Of a stretch of 64,000 nucleotides of DNA, positions 9,505 through 19,131 are shown piece by piece. The stretch spans positions 444,738-508,737 of the forward strand of contig CAVULO010000011.1 in assembly GCA_963742345.1 (NCBI GenBank), in the 5' to 3' direction. Each line of letters begins with the position of its first letter. The stretch's first letter is position 1. This stretch comes from Pseudolabrys sp963742345 (GTDB lineage Bacteria; Pseudomonadota; Alphaproteobacteria; Rhizobiales; Xanthobacteraceae). The translations under genes were made by a program, and so were the position numbers. The notes below the pieces were generated by a model. That model saw only the letters and a program-made list of their open reading frames with translations. It was not told the DNA's origin and did not search any database.

Positions 9505-11316
9505 ATGAACGACCACAGCTTGCCATCGGCCGCCGACGAGCGTTACGGCGTCTTTGCCCTGATCCGGCGCTTGCTTACCGAGCAGGGTCTGTTGCATTGG
9601 CGCAAATACATTATCGCGTTCGTATTTATGGCGGTGGCCGCGGGCTGCACCGCCTTCAGTGCCTATTTGATCGGCGACGTTATCAACCAGGCCTATGTGA
9701 ATCGCAGTTTACGGGGGATCATCACGCTTGGCGCCATCACCGTGGTCTTGTTCTCTATCAAGGGATTCGCCACGTACGTCCACAGTGTGATGCTCTCGCG
9801 TATTGGCAATCGTATCGTCGCTGACAATCAACGTGCGGTTTTTGCCAAATTGCTTCACGAAGGCATTGGTTTTTTCTCGGATCGGCATTCCACTGAATTC
9901 ATCGCTCGTCTGTCGGCCGGCGCCGCGGCCGCGACGCAGGTCATCAACCTGCTGATAACCTCGGTCGGCCGAGACCTGTTGTCGCTGATCGGCCTGGTCA
10001 TCGTCATGGTGATGCAGGATCCACTGATGTCGTTCTTCAGCTTCGTGGTCGCTCCGCCGGCATTGTTCATTCTGCGCAAGCTCGTCCGACGCGTCTACTC
10101 AATCGCGCGGAGCCAGTTTCATGGCGGCACTCGTATTATCGAGACGCTGCAGGAAACCTTGCAGGGCATCCGCATTGTGAAGGCCTTTACTCTCGAAGAG
10201 ATCATGCGCGAGCGCTTCGACCGGAACGTCGCAGCGGTCGAGCACGAAGCCAACAAGATGGCGCGCGTATCCAATCGCGCCAGTCCTTTGATGGAGACAC
10301 TTGGCGGTTGCGCAATTGCAATTGCCATCACCTATGGCGGCTACCGTGTAATCGAAACCGGCGCGACGCCCGGTCAGTTCTTCTCCTTTATCGCCGCCTT
10401 TTTGCTGGCCTATGAGCCCGCCAAGCGGCTCGCCCGCCTCAACATTGAACTCAACAGCGCGCTGGTCGGCGTCCGTATATTGTTCGAAGTGATCGACAGC
10501 CCGCCGAGCGAACCGCTCGACAGCGACAAACCTAGCCTGCAAGTCAAAACGGCGCGTCTAACGTTCGACGATGTGCATTTCGCGTATCGCGACGATGAAC
10601 CGGTGTTACGCGAAATGTCCTTCGTGGCCGAGCCGGGCAAGCTCACCGCTCTGGTGGGTCCTTCCGGGGGTGGGAAGTCGACGATATTCAACCTGATCTT
10701 GCGTTTCTATGACGCCAAGCGAGGCAAGATCGTTATCGACGGGCAAGATATCGTCCAGCGATCGCGGCAATCGCTCCGCCAGCATATTGCCTATGTCGGG
10801 CAGGACGTATTCCTCTTCCGCGGCACCGTTCGCGAGAATATCGAATTCGGCAAGCCGGGAGCCAGTGAAGATGAGATCGTGGCAGCCGCCAAAGCGGCCT
10901 ATGCGCACGATTTCATCATGTCGTTTCCGCGCGGTTACAACACACAGGTTGGCGAGCACGGCTTGCAGCTCTCCGGCGGCCAACGCCAACGGGTGGCAAT
11001 TGCCCGCGCCCTCGTCAAGAACGCGCCGATTATTTTGCTCGACGAAGCAACGGCAGCACTCGACTCCGAATCCGAACTGCAAGTCCGCGAAGCCATGGAG
11101 CATCTCTGCCAGGGTCGCACTACTCTTGTGATCGCACACCGACTCCATACGGTGTCGCATGCCGACTGCATCTACGTGGTCGAAGACGGACGCGCAGTTG
11201 AGTCCGGGCGGCACGACGAACTGCTTCGCGCGGGTGGCCGCTATGCGTCTTTCTACCGCCTGCAGCTGAAAGAGCAGGAAGCACGCAGTCCCCTTGCCGC
11301 GATTGCGGTGCCATGA
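9505..11316 (+). CDS. msbA: Lipid A / LPS-core flippase MsbA-type ABC transporter
   Basis: The protein has 603 residues and is an ABC half-transporter with its membrane domain first (six predicted segments, residues ~25-330). The ATPase domain has Walker A GPSGGGKST near 385, signature LSGGQRQR, Walker B IILLDEATAALD and an H-loop HRLHTVSHAD. As a homodimer in the inner membrane it flips lipid A-core to the periplasmic leaflet. Its location at the end of the LPS-core locus supports MsbA over a drug exporter, although MsbA-like drug exporters look very similar. It is 128 nt downstream of galE. Confidence 0.85.
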   Translation: MNDHSLPSAADERYGVFALIRRLLTEQGLLHWRKYIIAFVFMAVAAGCTAFSAYLIGDVINQAYVNRSLRGIITLGAITVVLFSIKGFATYVHSVMLSRIGNRIVADNQRAVFAKLLHEGIGFFSDRHSTEFIARLSAGAAAATQVINLLITSVGRDLLSLIGLVIVMVMQDPLMSFFSFVVAPPALFILRKLVRRVYSIARSQFHGGTRIIETLQETLQGIRIVKAFTLEEIMRERFDRNVAAVEHEANKMARVSNRASPLMETLGGCAIAIAITYGGYRVIETGATPGQFFSFIAAFLLAYEPAKRLARLNIELNSALVGVRILFEVIDSPPSEPLDSDKPSLQVKTARLTFDDVHFAYRDDEPVLREMSFVAEPGKLTALVGPSGGGKSTIFNLILRFYDAKRGKIVIDGQDIVQRSRQSLRQHIAYVGQDVFLFRGTVRENIEFGKPGASEDEIVAAAKAAYAHDFIMSFPRGYNTQVGEHGLQLSGGQRQRVAIARALVKNAPIILLDEATAALDSESELQVREAMEHLCQGRTTLVIAHRLHTVSHADCIYVVEDGRAVESGRHDELLRAGGRYASFYRLQLKEQEARSPLAAIAVP

Positions 11317-11430
11317 GTGCCCGGCGGTTGACGGCGGCGCATCACACCTGATACGCACAGCCATCTTTACCTGGCCGTCTTATTTCACAGCCAGGGCCAT
11401 CCTCCCGCCATATCGAACGGCCAACTCACC

Positions 11431-12135
11431 ATGACTGACAACCGCTACGTCATTCCGCCCGCGCCACAAGCCGCCATCGCGGTTGTAGGGACCGACAAGA
11501 TATTTCCTGTTCGCCGCATCTGGTGCGTCGGCCGCAACTACATTGAGCACATCCGCGAGATGGGGCAGGACGAGCGTGCACCGCCTTTCTTTTTTGCCAA
11601 ACCCGCTGACGCCATCGTGCAGGACGGTGGCACCGTCCCGTATCCTTCGCTGACCAAGGATATGCACCACGAGGTCGAATTGGTGGTCGCGCTGAAAAGT
11701 GGCGGACGCAACATCCCTGTCGCCAAGGCCAATGACTGCATCTACGGCTACGCGGTCGGTATCGATCTTACCCGTCGCGACTTGCAGATTGCCTCGCGCG
11801 ACGTGAAGCGGCCGTGGGAAGTCGGCAAGGCGTTCGATGCTTCCGCACCATGCGGACCATTGATGCCCGCGAGCAAAATTGGCCACCCGGCCAAGGGCAA
11901 GATTGTGCTCAAGGTCAACGGCCAGGTACGCCAAGACGGCGATCTAAACCAGATGATCTGGAACGTGCCGGAAACGATCTCGAAGCTGTCGGAAATGGTC
12001 GCACTCGAGGCCGGCGACATCATCATGACCGGCACACCCTCAGGCGTTGCCGCCACTGTTGCCGGCGACAAAATCGAGTGTGAAGTCGAAGGCGTCGGCA
12101 AACTGACGGTCACCATCGGTCCGCCGTTGAAATAG
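11431..12135 (+). CDS. Fumarylacetoacetate hydrolase (FAH) family protein
   Basis: The 234-residue protein is a single FAH domain. RIWCVGRNYIEHIREMG, PFFFAKPADAIV and the metal-ligand glutamates in HHEVELVVAL, then an Asp in GIDLTRRDLQ, form the usual Mg-binding set, and the C-terminal GDIIMTGTPSGV loop is intact. Family members hydrolyse fumarylpyruvate, acylpyruvates or related ring-cleavage products and some decarboxylate oxaloacetate. The neighbouring liv transporter and the aromatic genes further along hint at a catabolic role. The exact substrate is not readable. It is convergent with livF (2 nt apart). Confidence 0.85.
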   Translation: MTDNRYVIPPAPQAAIAVVGTDKIFPVRRIWCVGRNYIEHIREMGQDERAPPFFFAKPADAIVQDGGTVPYPSLTKDMHHEVELVVALKSGGRNIPVAKANDCIYGYAVGIDLTRRDLQIASRDVKRPWEVGKAFDASAPCGPLMPASKIGHPAKGKIVLKVNGQVRQDGDLNQMIWNVPETISKLSEMVALEAGDIIMTGTPSGVAATVAGDKIECEVEGVGKLTVTIGPPLK

Positions 12136-12137
12136 CG

Positions 12138-12845
12138 CTATAGCCCCAGATAGGCCTGCCGTACTCGGTCGTCGCAAAGCAACTTCTCGCCCGAACCGGC
12201 AAGCGTGATGCGGCCGTTTTCCAGCACATAAGCGTGACTGGCGAGCTTAAGCGACACCGCAACATTCTGTTCGACCAACACGCATGTTAGTCCCTCGCGA
12301 TTGAGATCGCGCACGCATTGAAGCACGCTCTGCACGATGGCTGGCGCCAGGCCGAGCGATGGCTCGTCGAACAGCACCAGTTCAGGCTCACCCATGAGAC
12401 ACCTGCCGATAGCAAGCATCTGCTGCTCGCCGCCTGACAACGTACCCGCCGCCTGTTGGCGGCGCTCGGCGAGCACCGGAAATAGTGCATAGGCTTTCTC
12501 AAGATTTTCTTCGCGCAAACCTCGGGCCCGCGGCAGCAGCGCGCCCATCGCAAGGTTTTCCGCAACGGACAACGACGGGAACACCTGACGACCTTCGGCC
12601 ACCTGGCCAATGCCGAGATCGCAGACTTTGTGACTCGGCCAGCCGGCAATATCCAATCCACGAAAATAGATATGCCCACGCGCCGGCCTGTGCATGCCGG
12701 CGATAGTGCGGATCAGCGAGGTCTTGCCGGCGCCGTTGGCACCAACGATGGCAACGATCGCGCCCTCTTCGATTTCAAGCGACACGCCATCGAGCGCCTG
12801 GGCATCGCCGTAAAACACATCGAGATTTTCGATAGCGAGCATCAA
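12138..12845 (-). CDS. livF: Branched-chain/aromatic acid-type ABC transporter ATPase LivF
   Basis: The 235-residue ATPase has Walker A GANGAGKTS at about 34-42, a Q-loop, signature LSGGEQQMLAIGRCL, Walker B ELVLFDEPSLGLAP and the LivF-specific EQNVAVSLKLASHAYVLENG near the C terminus. It powers high-affinity uptake with LivG. It overlaps the livG stop by 4 nt, closing the operon livK-livH-livM-livG-livF. LivF-type importers also carry aromatic acids, urea or amides, and an amidase gene follows upstream. The ligand is not determined. Confidence 0.92.
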   Translation of the reverse strand: MMLAIENLDVFYGDAQALDGVSLEIEEGAIVAIVGANGAGKTSLIRTIAGMHRPARGHIYFRGLDIAGWPSHKVCDLGIGQVAEGRQVFPSLSVAENLAMGALLPRARGLREENLEKAYALFPVLAERRQQAAGTLSGGEQQMLAIGRCLMGEPELVLFDEPSLGLAPAIVQSVLQCVRDLNREGLTCVLVEQNVAVSLKLASHAYVLENGRITLAGSGEKLLCDDRVRQAYLGL

Positions 12846-13570
12846 GCGACCGCCTCCGCGCCGAGGTAGCTATCGATCACCGCGCGGTCGTGTACCACTT
12901 CGTCCGGTGTGCCTTCGGCAATGGCAGCGCCATGATGCATCACGAGCACGCGCATAGCGAGCGCCATCACTGCGCGCATCACATGCTCGATCAGCAGGAT
13001 AGTGAGCCCGCTGTCCCGATTGAGCTCTTTGAGAATTGCGACTATTCGGTCGGTCTCGGTGGGCCGCAGGCCAGCCATTACCTCGTCGAGCAACAGCAAT
13101 TTGGGATCGGTAGCGAGCGCACGTGCGACCTCCAGGCGCTTGCGATCGGGAAGCGTGAGTGCCGAGGCGCGTTGCGCGCGTTTGCCATAAAGATCGAGGC
13201 GGCGCAAAACTTCGTGCGAATACGCGCGCGCATCTGGCACAGGCCGCCGGTGAAGCAGCGCACCGACCATGACGTTCTCCTCGACGCTGAGCGCTGGAAA
13301 CGGCCGCACAATCTGGAAGGTGCGCGCGACGCCAAGACGGCAAATCTGATCGGACGAAAGTCCATCGATCCGCTCCCCGGAGAAAGTGACTGTACCGTTG
13401 TCGGGCGAGAACACACCGGCAATCATGTTAAAAAGCGTGGTCTTGCCGGCGCCGTTCGGCCCGATCACCGCAAAAATGCTGCCCTTCGGTACTTCGAAAT
13501 TGACGCGGTCGACCGCAACCAGCCCACGGAAACGTTTGCTGACGCCCTCGATTGTGAGCAGGCCGTTCAT
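12842..13570 (-). CDS. livG: Branched-chain-type ABC transporter ATPase LivG
   Basis: From the ATG at 13570 the protein has 242 residues; an ORF start 132 nt upstream would add an unrelated tail read from livM. Walker A is GPNGAGKTTLF near 35, and the LivG-specific insert GVFSPDNGTVTFSGERI follows. Walker B is LLLLDEVMAGLRPTE. The signature region reads LPDRKRLEVARALA, where LivG proteins normally show LxxGxQR, so the classical LSGGQ is degenerate here (see livG paralogues with LPYGxQRRLEIARAL). Start and livM stop overlap as ATGA. It pairs with LivF as the second ATPase. Confidence 0.9.
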   Translation of the reverse strand: MNGLLTIEGVSKRFRGLVAVDRVNFEVPKGSIFAVIGPNGAGKTTLFNMIAGVFSPDNGTVTFSGERIDGLSSDQICRLGVARTFQIVRPFPALSVEENVMVGALLHRRPVPDARAYSHEVLRRLDLYGKRAQRASALTLPDRKRLEVARALATDPKLLLLDEVMAGLRPTETDRIVAILKELNRDSGLTILLIEHVMRAVMALAMRVLVMHHGAAIAEGTPDEVVHDRAVIDSYLGAEAVA

Positions 13571-14571
13571 CGCTCTTGCTCCGTCAGGCCGATACGCCTG
13601 CGAAGCCATGGCCACACACCATCCGGCAACGCGATGACGACCAACAACAACACCACGCCGAAAAACAGCTGGTTCGTGCCCGGCAAATCGACACCAAACC
13701 ATTCCAGCAGGGTCCGCATGCTCTCGGCGATCGTTTCGAGCACGAAGGCACCAAGGATCGGTCCGAACAGCGTACCCACACCGCCGACGATCGGCCCGAG
13801 AATAATCAAAATCGACTGCGAGATGTGCAAGACCTGTTCCGGGAAAAGGTTGTTATAGTAAAACGCATAGATCACGCCGGCGAACGAGGTCATCGCGGCA
13901 GAGATCACAACCGCGATCATCTTATAGTGGAAGGTGTCGATCCCAACAGCGCGTGCGGCCTCCTCGTCTTCGCGAATGGCCAGCCAGAAATAGCCCATGC
14001 GACTTTGCAGCAACGCCCGACAGCCGATGAATGCAAGCACGGTCGCGCCAAGCAGAACATAATAAAACATCACCGGATGACCGCGCAGGTTCCACAGATC
14101 ATTGTGAGCGTATTGCGCGACCGGCAGGAAAAGACCGGCCGAAGCCCCGGTCCACGTCAGATGGTCGAAGCCGACTCGGGCAAACTCGGCGACCGCAATG
14201 GTCAGGATAGCGAAATAGACGCCTGCGACGCGAAACCGGAAGGCAAGAAAACCGATGAAGGCGCCTGCTGCCGCAGCGATCGGCACCGCGACGAGCAGCC
14301 CAAGCCAAGGTCCGATTCCAAAACGCACGAATAGTGCCGCCGCTGCATAAGCACCAAGCCCGACATAGAGCGCGTGTCCGAGCGAAAGCAGACCAACAAA
14401 GCCCATCATGATGTTCCAGGCCTGCCCGGCGTAAGCAAAATAGAGGATCAGGATGAGAACGGTGAGCAGATAGTCGCCGGCAAAAAGCGGCGCTGCGATA
14501 AACAAAGCAAGCAGCACGGCCAGGACAATCAAGGTACGAGGCCGGACACCTTCGATCAGACGCGCGATCAT
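13567..14571 (-). CDS. livM: Branched-chain-type ABC transporter permease LivM
   Basis: The protein has 334 residues from the ATG at 14571. The longest open frame starts 252 nt earlier but reads through livH in another frame. It has about nine hydrophobic segments, the first at residues ~15-35, and the LivM-specific stretch FVGLLSLGHALYVGLGAYAAA. The EAA-like cytoplasmic loop lies near IREDEEAARAVGID. It forms the channel with LivH. Both junctions are 4-nt ATGA overlaps, so translation of livH-livM-livG is coupled. Confidence 0.9.
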   Translation of the reverse strand: MIARLIEGVRPRTLIVLAVLLALFIAAPLFAGDYLLTVLILILYFAYAGQAWNIMMGFVGLLSLGHALYVGLGAYAAAALFVRFGIGPWLGLLVAVPIAAAAGAFIGFLAFRFRVAGVYFAILTIAVAEFARVGFDHLTWTGASAGLFLPVAQYAHNDLWNLRGHPVMFYYVLLGATVLAFIGCRALLQSRMGYFWLAIREDEEAARAVGIDTFHYKMIAVVISAAMTSFAGVIYAFYYNNLFPEQVLHISQSILIILGPIVGGVGTLFGPILGAFVLETIAESMRTLLEWFGVDLPGTNQLFFGVVLLLVVIALPDGVWPWLRRRIGLTEQER

Positions 14572-15440
14572 GCCACCCTCTTGCCCATGATGCCCTGCGG
14601 GCGGACGAGCAGCACGAGGACCAGAATAGCGAAGGCAAACATGGATTTTGCGGAAGGCGTGAACAGCAGGCCGGCAATAGCTTCGGTCAGTCCGATCAGC
14701 ACGCCACCGACGATGGCTCCGGGCATCGAGCCCAGGCCGCCGGTGATAACAATGACGAAAGCGAGCAGGGTGTAGGCTGGACCAACCGAGGGCGTAACGT
14801 CGAAGATCAACAGGAGCATGCAACCGGCGGCGCCGACGCAGGCGGCGCCGATGCCGAAGGTCAGCGCATAGAGTTGCTTTACGTCGAGTCCGACCACCAT
14901 TGCGCCAGTGTAATTGTCGGCGCAGGCACGGATCGCGATACCAAGCAGGGTATAGCGGAAAAAACCGAACAACGCGGCGGCGACCACAATGGCCGCGAAA
15001 CCGGCATAGACCTTGGTCGCGTCGACGATCAGAGGACCAAATTGAAAGCTTTCATAGGCGTAGGCCGTTTGCACGTTCTGCGAGTCGGGGCCGAAAAGGA
15101 TGAGCAGTGTATTGACGATGATAATCGCGATGGCAACGAGCAGGAGGAATTGGCTGTGCTCTGCCCGGGTGATGAAAACGTTGATCAGACCGGCTTGCAG
15201 TGCGTATCCGAAGACAAACAGCACCGCTGCGACCGGGACCAGCATCACCAGTGGATCAAGATGGAAAGCCGAAAATAGCGTCAGCGCGATATACATGGCG
15301 ATGGTCATCATCTCGCCATGGGCGAAATTGACGACACGCACCACACCGAAAATTACTGATAGCCCGAGCGCCATCAGACCGTAGACAAGCCCGGTCAATA
15401 CACCGCCCACAGCGACGTTGAGATAGACTTCTGCCGGCAC
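14568..15440 (-). CDS. livH: Branched-chain-type ABC transporter permease LivH
   Basis: The 290-residue membrane protein has the LivH pattern: GVLTGLVYGLMALGLSVIFGVVRVVNFAHGEMM at its start, and RACADNYTGAMVVGLDVKQLYALTFGIGAACVGAAG in the coupling loop. Its C terminus ends with LLVRPQGIMGKRVA. It is the first membrane subunit after livK; 158 nt separate it from the livK stop, so livK could be processed or terminated separately, as is common for abundant binding proteins. Its stop overlaps the livM start. Confidence 0.9.
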   Translation of the reverse strand: MPAEVYLNVAVGGVLTGLVYGLMALGLSVIFGVVRVVNFAHGEMMTIAMYIALTLFSAFHLDPLVMLVPVAAVLFVFGYALQAGLINVFITRAEHSQFLLLVAIAIIIVNTLLILFGPDSQNVQTAYAYESFQFGPLIVDATKVYAGFAAIVVAAALFGFFRYTLLGIAIRACADNYTGAMVVGLDVKQLYALTFGIGAACVGAAGCMLLLIFDVTPSVGPAYTLLAFVIVITGGLGSMPGAIVGGVLIGLTEAIAGLLFTPSAKSMFAFAILVLVLLVRPQGIMGKRVA

Positions 15441-15598
15441 TGTCTCTGCGCCCTTATTTGTCGTCGCCGGGCTCGTCCCGGAGATCTCGCTCAGTGCACG
15501 GCCTTACCGCCATAACCGGGGCGGCCAAGACGAAAACGGCGCTCGCGTCTTTTGCCCGGCCGTGACGGCTACTGCGAAGTGAGCGCGCCAGAAACGCA

Positions 15599-16843
15599 TC
15601 ACCCGCGCTTGTCGTACGGTTTCAGCGGCCATTCTACTTTGGCGTTAGCCGCCACTTTCGGCGCTACGGTTACGAGCTTGCCACCGCGATTTTGAATTGC
15701 TGAGTCCTTCAGCTTGTCATTCTGCCCTTTTTCGTTGAACTGAATGCCGGGACCCGGGCTCACATTGTTGGTGATGTTAGCCTTGCGGATGGCATCGGCG
15801 AGCGCCGTGGGATCGCTCGAACCTGCCCGCTTGTAGGCATCGGCGGCTACGAGCAGCGCCTCAAACGTATAGACTTGATTGGTGTTGAGATTGACGCCGG
15901 GATGAGCCTTGGCGAGCGCTTCTTCGAGTTTTTTACTGAGCGGCTTGTTGGGATCATACCAGGGCACGAAGCTCAGTGGGCCGTCGGAGAGCTTGCCGAG
16001 AGTTTTTAGATACTGATCCTCATACCAGCCTGGCCCCATGCTCAATATCGCCATCGGTGACCAGCGTTGCTTGATCAGTTCGCGCGTGAGCAGGATCGCA
16101 TCGTTGAGCCGGCTCACCATTAATAGCGCGTCGGCCCCGGTGGCCTTGGCCTTCGCTACTTCGACGGACAAATCTCTTGCTGCCGGATCGTAGGCGATAG
16201 TGTCCACGATCTTGTACGGCAAGTCGAATTTCGGCATCACCGCCCCGATGCCGCCCTTCATCGCAGTGCCGAAGGTGTCGTTGATATGCATGAACACCGC
16301 GGTCTTCGGCGCCGCCCCTGCGCTCTCGAACACTTCCTTCTGGTTCGCGAAGGCGTCGGTGAGGATCATCCCGGCGGTCGGGAAATTGCGGAATACGAAT
16401 TTGTAGCCCTGCTCCGTAATCTGCGGGGCGGCGGCGATGTTGATGACATATGGGATGCCCTTTTGCTCGGCGACTTGAGCGATCGCGGTGCTCTGCCCCG
16501 AATCGAACGCACCGATCAGAATCTGGGCACCCTCGCTGATCAGCTTCTCAGCGCGGGAGCGGGCGATTTCCACTTTGGTTTCGGTATCGCCGTTCATAAT
16601 CTCGAGCGCGGGCAAACCGAGCTCCTTGAGAATGCCGGGCGCAATGTCGACGCCGCGCTGGCAGTCCTGGCCGATGCCGGCCTGAACGCCCGAACGTGGT
16701 AACAGCACGCCCACTTTCAGGGCGGCGCTCTGGGCACGGACAATACTGAATGGGACGATGCCAGCGAGGGCGCCCACCCCCAAACCTGCACTTACGGTGC
16801 GCCGCGTAACGCCTTTGTGGCCCGCGTGCGGTTTACGGCTCAT
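15599..16843 (-). CDS. livK: Periplasmic substrate-binding protein LivK-type
   Basis: The protein has 414 residues from the ATG at 16843, which has a strong GGGAGGT ribosome site 8 nt upstream; 23 extra codons before it lack support. A Tat-like signal region (TRRTVSAGLGVGALAG then VRAQS) precedes the periplasmic binding fold, which begins LKVGVLLPRSGVQAGIGQDC. Family marks are GVDIAPGILKELG and TGADALLMVSRLNDAI. It delivers the ligand to LivHM. The ligand (amino acid, amide or aromatic acid) is not predictable; the amidase just upstream suggests an amide, as a guess. Confidence 0.88.
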   Translation of the reverse strand: MSRKPHAGHKGVTRRTVSAGLGVGALAGIVPFSIVRAQSAALKVGVLLPRSGVQAGIGQDCQRGVDIAPGILKELGLPALEIMNGDTETKVEIARSRAEKLISEGAQILIGAFDSGQSTAIAQVAEQKGIPYVINIAAAPQITEQGYKFVFRNFPTAGMILTDAFANQKEVFESAGAAPKTAVFMHINDTFGTAMKGGIGAVMPKFDLPYKIVDTIAYDPAARDLSVEVAKAKATGADALLMVSRLNDAILLTRELIKQRWSPMAILSMGPGWYEDQYLKTLGKLSDGPLSFVPWYDPNKPLSKKLEEALAKAHPGVNLNTNQVYTFEALLVAADAYKRAGSSDPTALADAIRKANITNNVSPGPGIQFNEKGQNDKLKDSAIQNRGGKLVTVAPKVAANAKVEWPLKPYDKRG

Positions 16844-16929
16844 GGTGGGTACCTCCCTTTCGGCGCTATTGCCGTTGGCGGCATGATGCCGGATTTTCCC
16901 TCCGGTCAACAAGCCGGAGATTGCCTAAT

Positions 16930-18231
16930 CTAGGCAGCCAAGAGCCGCTCGACCGCCGCCGCGATGCGGAATAGCCGATGATCATTGCCATTTCGCGCAA
17001 TCAGCATCAGCCCGGTCGGCAGACCGCTTTCACGTGGCATTGGCAAAGAGATGGCGCAAAGATCGAAAAAATTCGCGATAACTGTGTTGCGCAGGAGCAT
17101 GGCGTTCTTGCGGGCAAAATCATCCGCCGCCGCAACCTCGGCCATAGTCGGCGCGACGATCGGGGTGGTCGGCAAAGCCAGCACATCCAGATCGGCAATC
17201 CGTGCGTCCATCGCGCGGATCAGCCGCGCGCGTTCCCGCACCATATCGATGTAGTCAGCGGCGCTGACGCCGCTCGCACGTTCGAGCCGCACCCGGACAT
17301 TTGGGTCGATAGCGTCCGCACGCCGCGACAAAAGATCACGATGCACGGTATACGCCTCCGCTGGCTGCACGCCCCCTTTGCTGTTTACCTGCGCCATGTC
17401 GCCGAGCAGCGGAAGCTTTTCCTCGAAGATCTGCGCACCCGCTTGCCTCAGCCGGCCAATCGCGTCCGCAAAGCGTTTCCCCACTGTCTCGTCCAAATTC
17501 TCGAGCGGTGCGCCCTGCACTACGCCGATACGAAGACCCGCGAGGAGCACGGGATTGAGCGACACAAAGCTATCGCCAGCCATCACTGCGTCGGCTTTGG
17601 CACATGCCTCAACCGAGCGGGCGATCGGTCCGATTGAGTTGATGCTGTATGACAGTGGAAAGGCGCCATCGGTAGGAATGCGCTGGCGGCTTGGCTTGTA
17701 GCCAACGACGCCACACAGCGCGCCGGGGATCCGGCAGGAGCCGCCGGTGTCAGTGCCGATAGAGATCTCGCACATACCGTCTGCGGCAGCCACCACGGCG
17801 CCGGACGAAGAGCCTCCGGGAACTCGCTTGCGATCGGCCGGATTGCCCGGCGTTCCGAAATGCGGATTGGCGCCGATGCCGGAATAGGCGAACTCCGTCA
17901 TGTTGGTCTTGGCCACAATGATTGCGCCGCCCGCACGCAATCGGCGCACCACCGGCGCATCAGCTACGGCCGGTTTTGCTTCTTCAGCGAGCGCCTTGGA
18001 GCCCGCACGGGTTACCTCGCCCGCGACGTCAAACAAGTCTTTAATGCTGACAATCGTGCCATCGAGTGGACCGAGCGAAATTCCGGCTTTGGCGCGGGCG
18101 TCGGCAGCTTCCGCGGCGGTCTTGGCTTGCTCGCGATAAACCGTAAGACAAGCTCGCGCGCCCTCACCTTTTGGATCGTCGATGCGGCCAAGCGCTGCTC
18201 CAAGCCGCTCACGCGCGGAACTGTTCGTCAT
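16930..18231 (-). CDS. Amidase signature family hydrolase
   Basis: The 433-residue protein (from the ATG at 18231; the track-like longer start adds 13 residues) has the amidase signature. The catalytic Lys is in TIVSIKDLF near 60, the cis-Ser is in PGGSSSGAVVAAA, and the nucleophile Ser is in GTDTGGSCRIPGALCG. It hydrolyses amides to acid and ammonia in the cytoplasm. It lies 87 nt upstream of livK on the same strand and may be part of the transporter operon. Substrate options range from aliphatic to aryl amides, and a GatA role is unlikely because gatB and gatC are absent. Confidence 0.85.
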   Translation of the reverse strand: MTNSSARERLGAALGRIDDPKGEGARACLTVYREQAKTAAEAADARAKAGISLGPLDGTIVSIKDLFDVAGEVTRAGSKALAEEAKPAVADAPVVRRLRAGGAIIVAKTNMTEFAYSGIGANPHFGTPGNPADRKRVPGGSSSGAVVAAADGMCEISIGTDTGGSCRIPGALCGVVGYKPSRQRIPTDGAFPLSYSINSIGPIARSVEACAKADAVMAGDSFVSLNPVLLAGLRIGVVQGAPLENLDETVGKRFADAIGRLRQAGAQIFEEKLPLLGDMAQVNSKGGVQPAEAYTVHRDLLSRRADAIDPNVRVRLERASGVSAADYIDMVRERARLIRAMDARIADLDVLALPTTPIVAPTMAEVAAADDFARKNAMLLRNTVIANFFDLCAISLPMPRESGLPTGLMLIARNGNDHRLFRIAAAVERLLAA

Positions 18232-18651
18232 GCTGCGACCCTGCTCACGCCTATCCACGATGCATACCAATGCATAACCTTTGTCTGTCTGCTTTGCACG
18301 CGTCGTTGCTGCCTTCGCATTCTTGGGAATTTTTTCAGAAAATGACTGCCGTATTTCATCCTCGGAATTATCAACAGCGATTCTCCGGGCTTGCCTTGGC
18401 GCGCCATCGCGCTAGGCTTTGCGCAGGTCATCCATCTTCGGCTCTGCCGGACACGGATGGCCGCCATGACCGGTCTGGGCGTGGGACGTGGGTGCTGCTT
18501 GCAGTATTCGTGGCTCATGACTGCCGGCCCTGGCTCTCAGTAGCTGGTACCGCGATGCAGGTTTCGGCTTGCACCGAGGAATGGATCCGAGAGCTTGTGA
18601 CGGGTGGACGACGGTCTGCCCGTTATGGCTTTTTGGGCAGCCTCCTTTCCG
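18232..18651. other. Intergenic region between amidase and GFA gene, no gene seen
   Basis: Some 420 bases hold no frame with convincing coding character. The longest open frame here (about 171 codons, plus strand) overlaps the amidase 5' end antisense and has a low-complexity, shadow-like composition. The stretch contains the amidase promoter on the minus strand. No repeat or terminator was recognised. Confidence 0.5.
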
Positions 18652-19005
18652 CTAGAGACTGGCGCCGTCGAATTTTTTCACGCTGAATTGCTCTGCGTCG
18701 ACCCCGTCGAGGCAGCGCACGTTAAGCATCACCATTTCCTTGCCGCCCGGCCCCTTGCCATAGGCGAAGGATTCGATGCCGCACGTCTTGCAAAACGGAT
18801 GATGGATCGTGCGGTTGTTGAATTGATAGTCCGTCATGGCCTTTTCGTCCGTGAGCAACTTGAAATCGGACTTCGCGACGGCGGACAGCAACGGACCGAG
18901 TTTGCGGCAACGCGAACAATTGCAGGTAATGACTTCGCCGATGTCGGCCTCGGCTTCGTAGCGGACTTTTCCGCACTGGCAGCCCCCAGTGTAACTCTTT
19001 TTCAT
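18652..19005 (-). CDS. GFA (glutathione-dependent formaldehyde-activating) family protein
   Basis: The 117-residue protein has the zinc-binding pattern of the CENP-V/GFA fold: GGCQCGKVRYE at the start, CNCSRCRK near 29-36 and HPFCKTCGIESFA near 69-81. The family includes formaldehyde-activating enzyme and many uncharacterised homologues; the structural zinc sites are visible, the substrate is not. It stands alone on the minus strand opposite galB, with a GGAG-like ribosome site upstream. Nothing nearby points to formaldehyde or S-hydroxymethylglutathione metabolism. Confidence 0.8.
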   Translation of the reverse strand: MKKSYTGGCQCGKVRYEAEADIGEVITCNCSRCRKLGPLLSAVAKSDFKLLTDEKAMTDYQFNNRTIHHPFCKTCGIESFAYGKGPGGKEMVMLNVRCLDGVDAEQFSVKKFDGASL

Positions 19006-19131
19006 TGCTCGCTTGCTCCTTTTTGTGCGGCCTCGTCGTGCCGGCGATCAGCACGCCCGCCGCCGTCCCACGACTTGACCGCCCGGTACTCAACCTAGTT
19101 TAACAATCCGGTACGGAAAAGGAGCCGCGCA

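Noticed and set aside
12890..13858. 322-codon plus-strand frame across livG and livM
   Set aside because: Antisense to two well-supported transporter genes with an ATGA overlap.
18171..18686. 171-codon plus-strand frame in the gap before the GFA gene
   Set aside because: No family similarity, no ribosome site and it overlaps the amidase start antisense.
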